Source: Schizochytrium sp. TIO01 (taxonomy: Eukaryota > Sar > Bigyra > Thraustochytrida > Thraustochytriidae). Taken from it: a stretch of 64,000 bases of DNA. The stretch lies in contig SMSO01000025.1 in the NCBI GenBank assembly GCA_004764695.1, forward strand, positions 1,163,102-1,227,101. The letters are read 5' to 3'. Positions within the stretch are counted from its first letter, which is position 1. Every line of letters begins with the position of its first letter. Made by a program: the position numbers and the translations under genes. Under the pieces are notes generated by a model. The model did not search any database and was not told the origin of the DNA. It was given only the letters and a program-made list of their open reading frames with translations. Shown here piece after piece: positions 63,007-64,000 of this stretch.

Positions 63007-64000
63007 GTCAATCCCAGCTTCTACTAAACTTGAATTTACGCTCTTCCCGGCCTTTTTAGATTAAGGTTCTCCTACTGTGACTGGATGCAGTGTCTGAATT
63101 CCTGTGTGACAAGTTTGTTTGCAGTTGAAGCCTTCTTTGTGGAACGTGCGGTACGTGCGATATCTCGGTCCACGATTGGCTTCCGATGTTGCCAGATTTT
63201 TTATCAAGTCTGACAATTTTCGCTACTGGTCCCGTCCAGTCTAAAGAGCGCCCTCAGAACCTCTAGTCGCCTTGAAATGGCCTCTCCGATGCAGTAGCAA
63301 AGGCTTTCTTGCCCGGGCCAAATGCGGCCACTGTGAGATCACTAACACCAATATGGACCTCAGTAGTATCTCCTTTCTTTTGCTTGCGTAGACCTCGGAA
63401 AAGCCTCGTAATCGGGCTCGACCCGCTGCCACGATTTGGCGCCTCGGGGTCACCTTCCGGCCGCCTGGCTGCCGGCAGGCCCCGATTGGACCTGTGAAGC
63501 GCCTCAGTCGACGCAGGTCGGCAGCCAACCGAGGCCGCCGCCCGCACGACTGCGCGGGATTGAGAGTCTGACTCGGCGGCCAAATGGAAAGCGACGCGAG
63601 ACAGAGAAAAGAAATGTGCCTTGGCCTCTTTCCATTTCCATAATAAACCCGTATCATTCCCTACGCCGCAATTTCTTTCATTCTGGCCATTCCGCTTTAC
63701 TCCACTTTCCAGTCTATAACATACAGTTCTGTATCCTATAACCTACTGTAAAGGACTTTATAACTCACTTGCAATCTCCTCATTCCGCACTTGCGACTCC
63801 TTGGTTCCTCTTTCTGCTCTTGTGCCTAAGATTACTCTCCTTTTATTTATTCTTCAATTATTGCTTTTCGCTTCTTCTTCCTTTAACTTATCCTTTCTTC
63901 CTCCTTGATAGATATAAATTGATAAATTTATTTTTCTTTATTCCTCCTTTTGCTACATAGGTATACATAGTATTTTTATTTGATTTATTTAAAAAAAACT
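63007..64000. other. 5' flank with GC-rich island
   Basis: 63240-63660 is GC-rich and open in several minus-strand frames, one of about 165 codons (63263-63757) without an ATG. 63660-64000 is pyrimidine-rich. The 14-mer ctataacctactgt at 63736 also occurs at 40719. Confidence 0.5.

Noticed and set aside
1-64000. Prokaryotic or viral origin of the window
   Set aside because: The RPS13 introns, Nup50, Ku80 and PPIL3, and the lack of operons or ribosome-binding sites, indicate a eukaryotic chromosome; no capsid or viral replication genes were seen.

Overview
The window is nuclear DNA of a eukaryotic protist. It carries about 18 widely spaced protein genes on both strands, with no operons. There are GT-AG introns in one gene (cytosolic ribosomal protein S13), long single-exon frames elsewhere, and non-coding gaps of 0.3 to 4 kb rich in simple repeats. 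Eukaryote-specific genes (Nup50, Ku80, a MAPKK-like kinase, a PPIL3-type cyclophilin) rule out a prokaryote. A GAF-GAF-PAS-type class III nucleotide cyclase, a neutral ceramidase and the S13 sequence fit a stramenopile. A labyrinthulomycete (thraustochytrid-like) is my best guess from general resemblance, but I could not test it.

Layout. 1-5.4 kb: a PH-domain/poly-proline protein and a MAPKK-like kinase with a very large acidic insert, both on the minus strand. 5.4-9.2 kb: a gene-poor stretch, then one orphan plus-strand gene. 9.2-11.6 kb: a CobW/ZNG1-type GTPase facing a glutathione S-transferase. 13.6-15.1 kb: a Nup50-like nucleoporin. 17.6-22.1 kb: an aldehyde-dehydrogenase-fold protein facing a neutral ceramidase. 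24.2-27.7 kb: a broken DUF6729-type DDE transposase on the minus strand. 28.6-30.1 kb: three-exon RPS13 with a telomere-like promoter motif. 31.9-36.2 kb: a four-pass membrane protein and a class I-type lipase. 39.2-40.5 kb: a low-complexity orphan. 44.5-46.4 kb: a PPIL3-like cyclophilin facing an ankyrin protein. 49.2-63.0 kb: four minus-strand genes in tandem (an alpha/beta hydrolase, a GAF-GAF-PAS-like cyclase with a myristoylation signal, Ku80, and a 1141-residue orphan with a Cys-containing domain and a calycin-like C-terminus).

The genes do not form one pathway; the set is a typical housekeeping and signalling mix. The most unusual items are the transposase remnant, the cyclase, the interrupted kinase, the substituted ALDH, the telomere-like motif at RPS13, the C-terminally anchored ceramidase, and the two-domain orphan at 59.6-63.0 kb. 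I saw no CRISPR array, rRNA, convincing tRNA or viral gene. Several frames annotated as long ORFs begin at TTG; I moved those starts to the first in-frame ATG (Nup50, CobW, cyclase, Ku80, the 39.2 kb orphan). All family calls rest on motif recognition by eye, without database searches.
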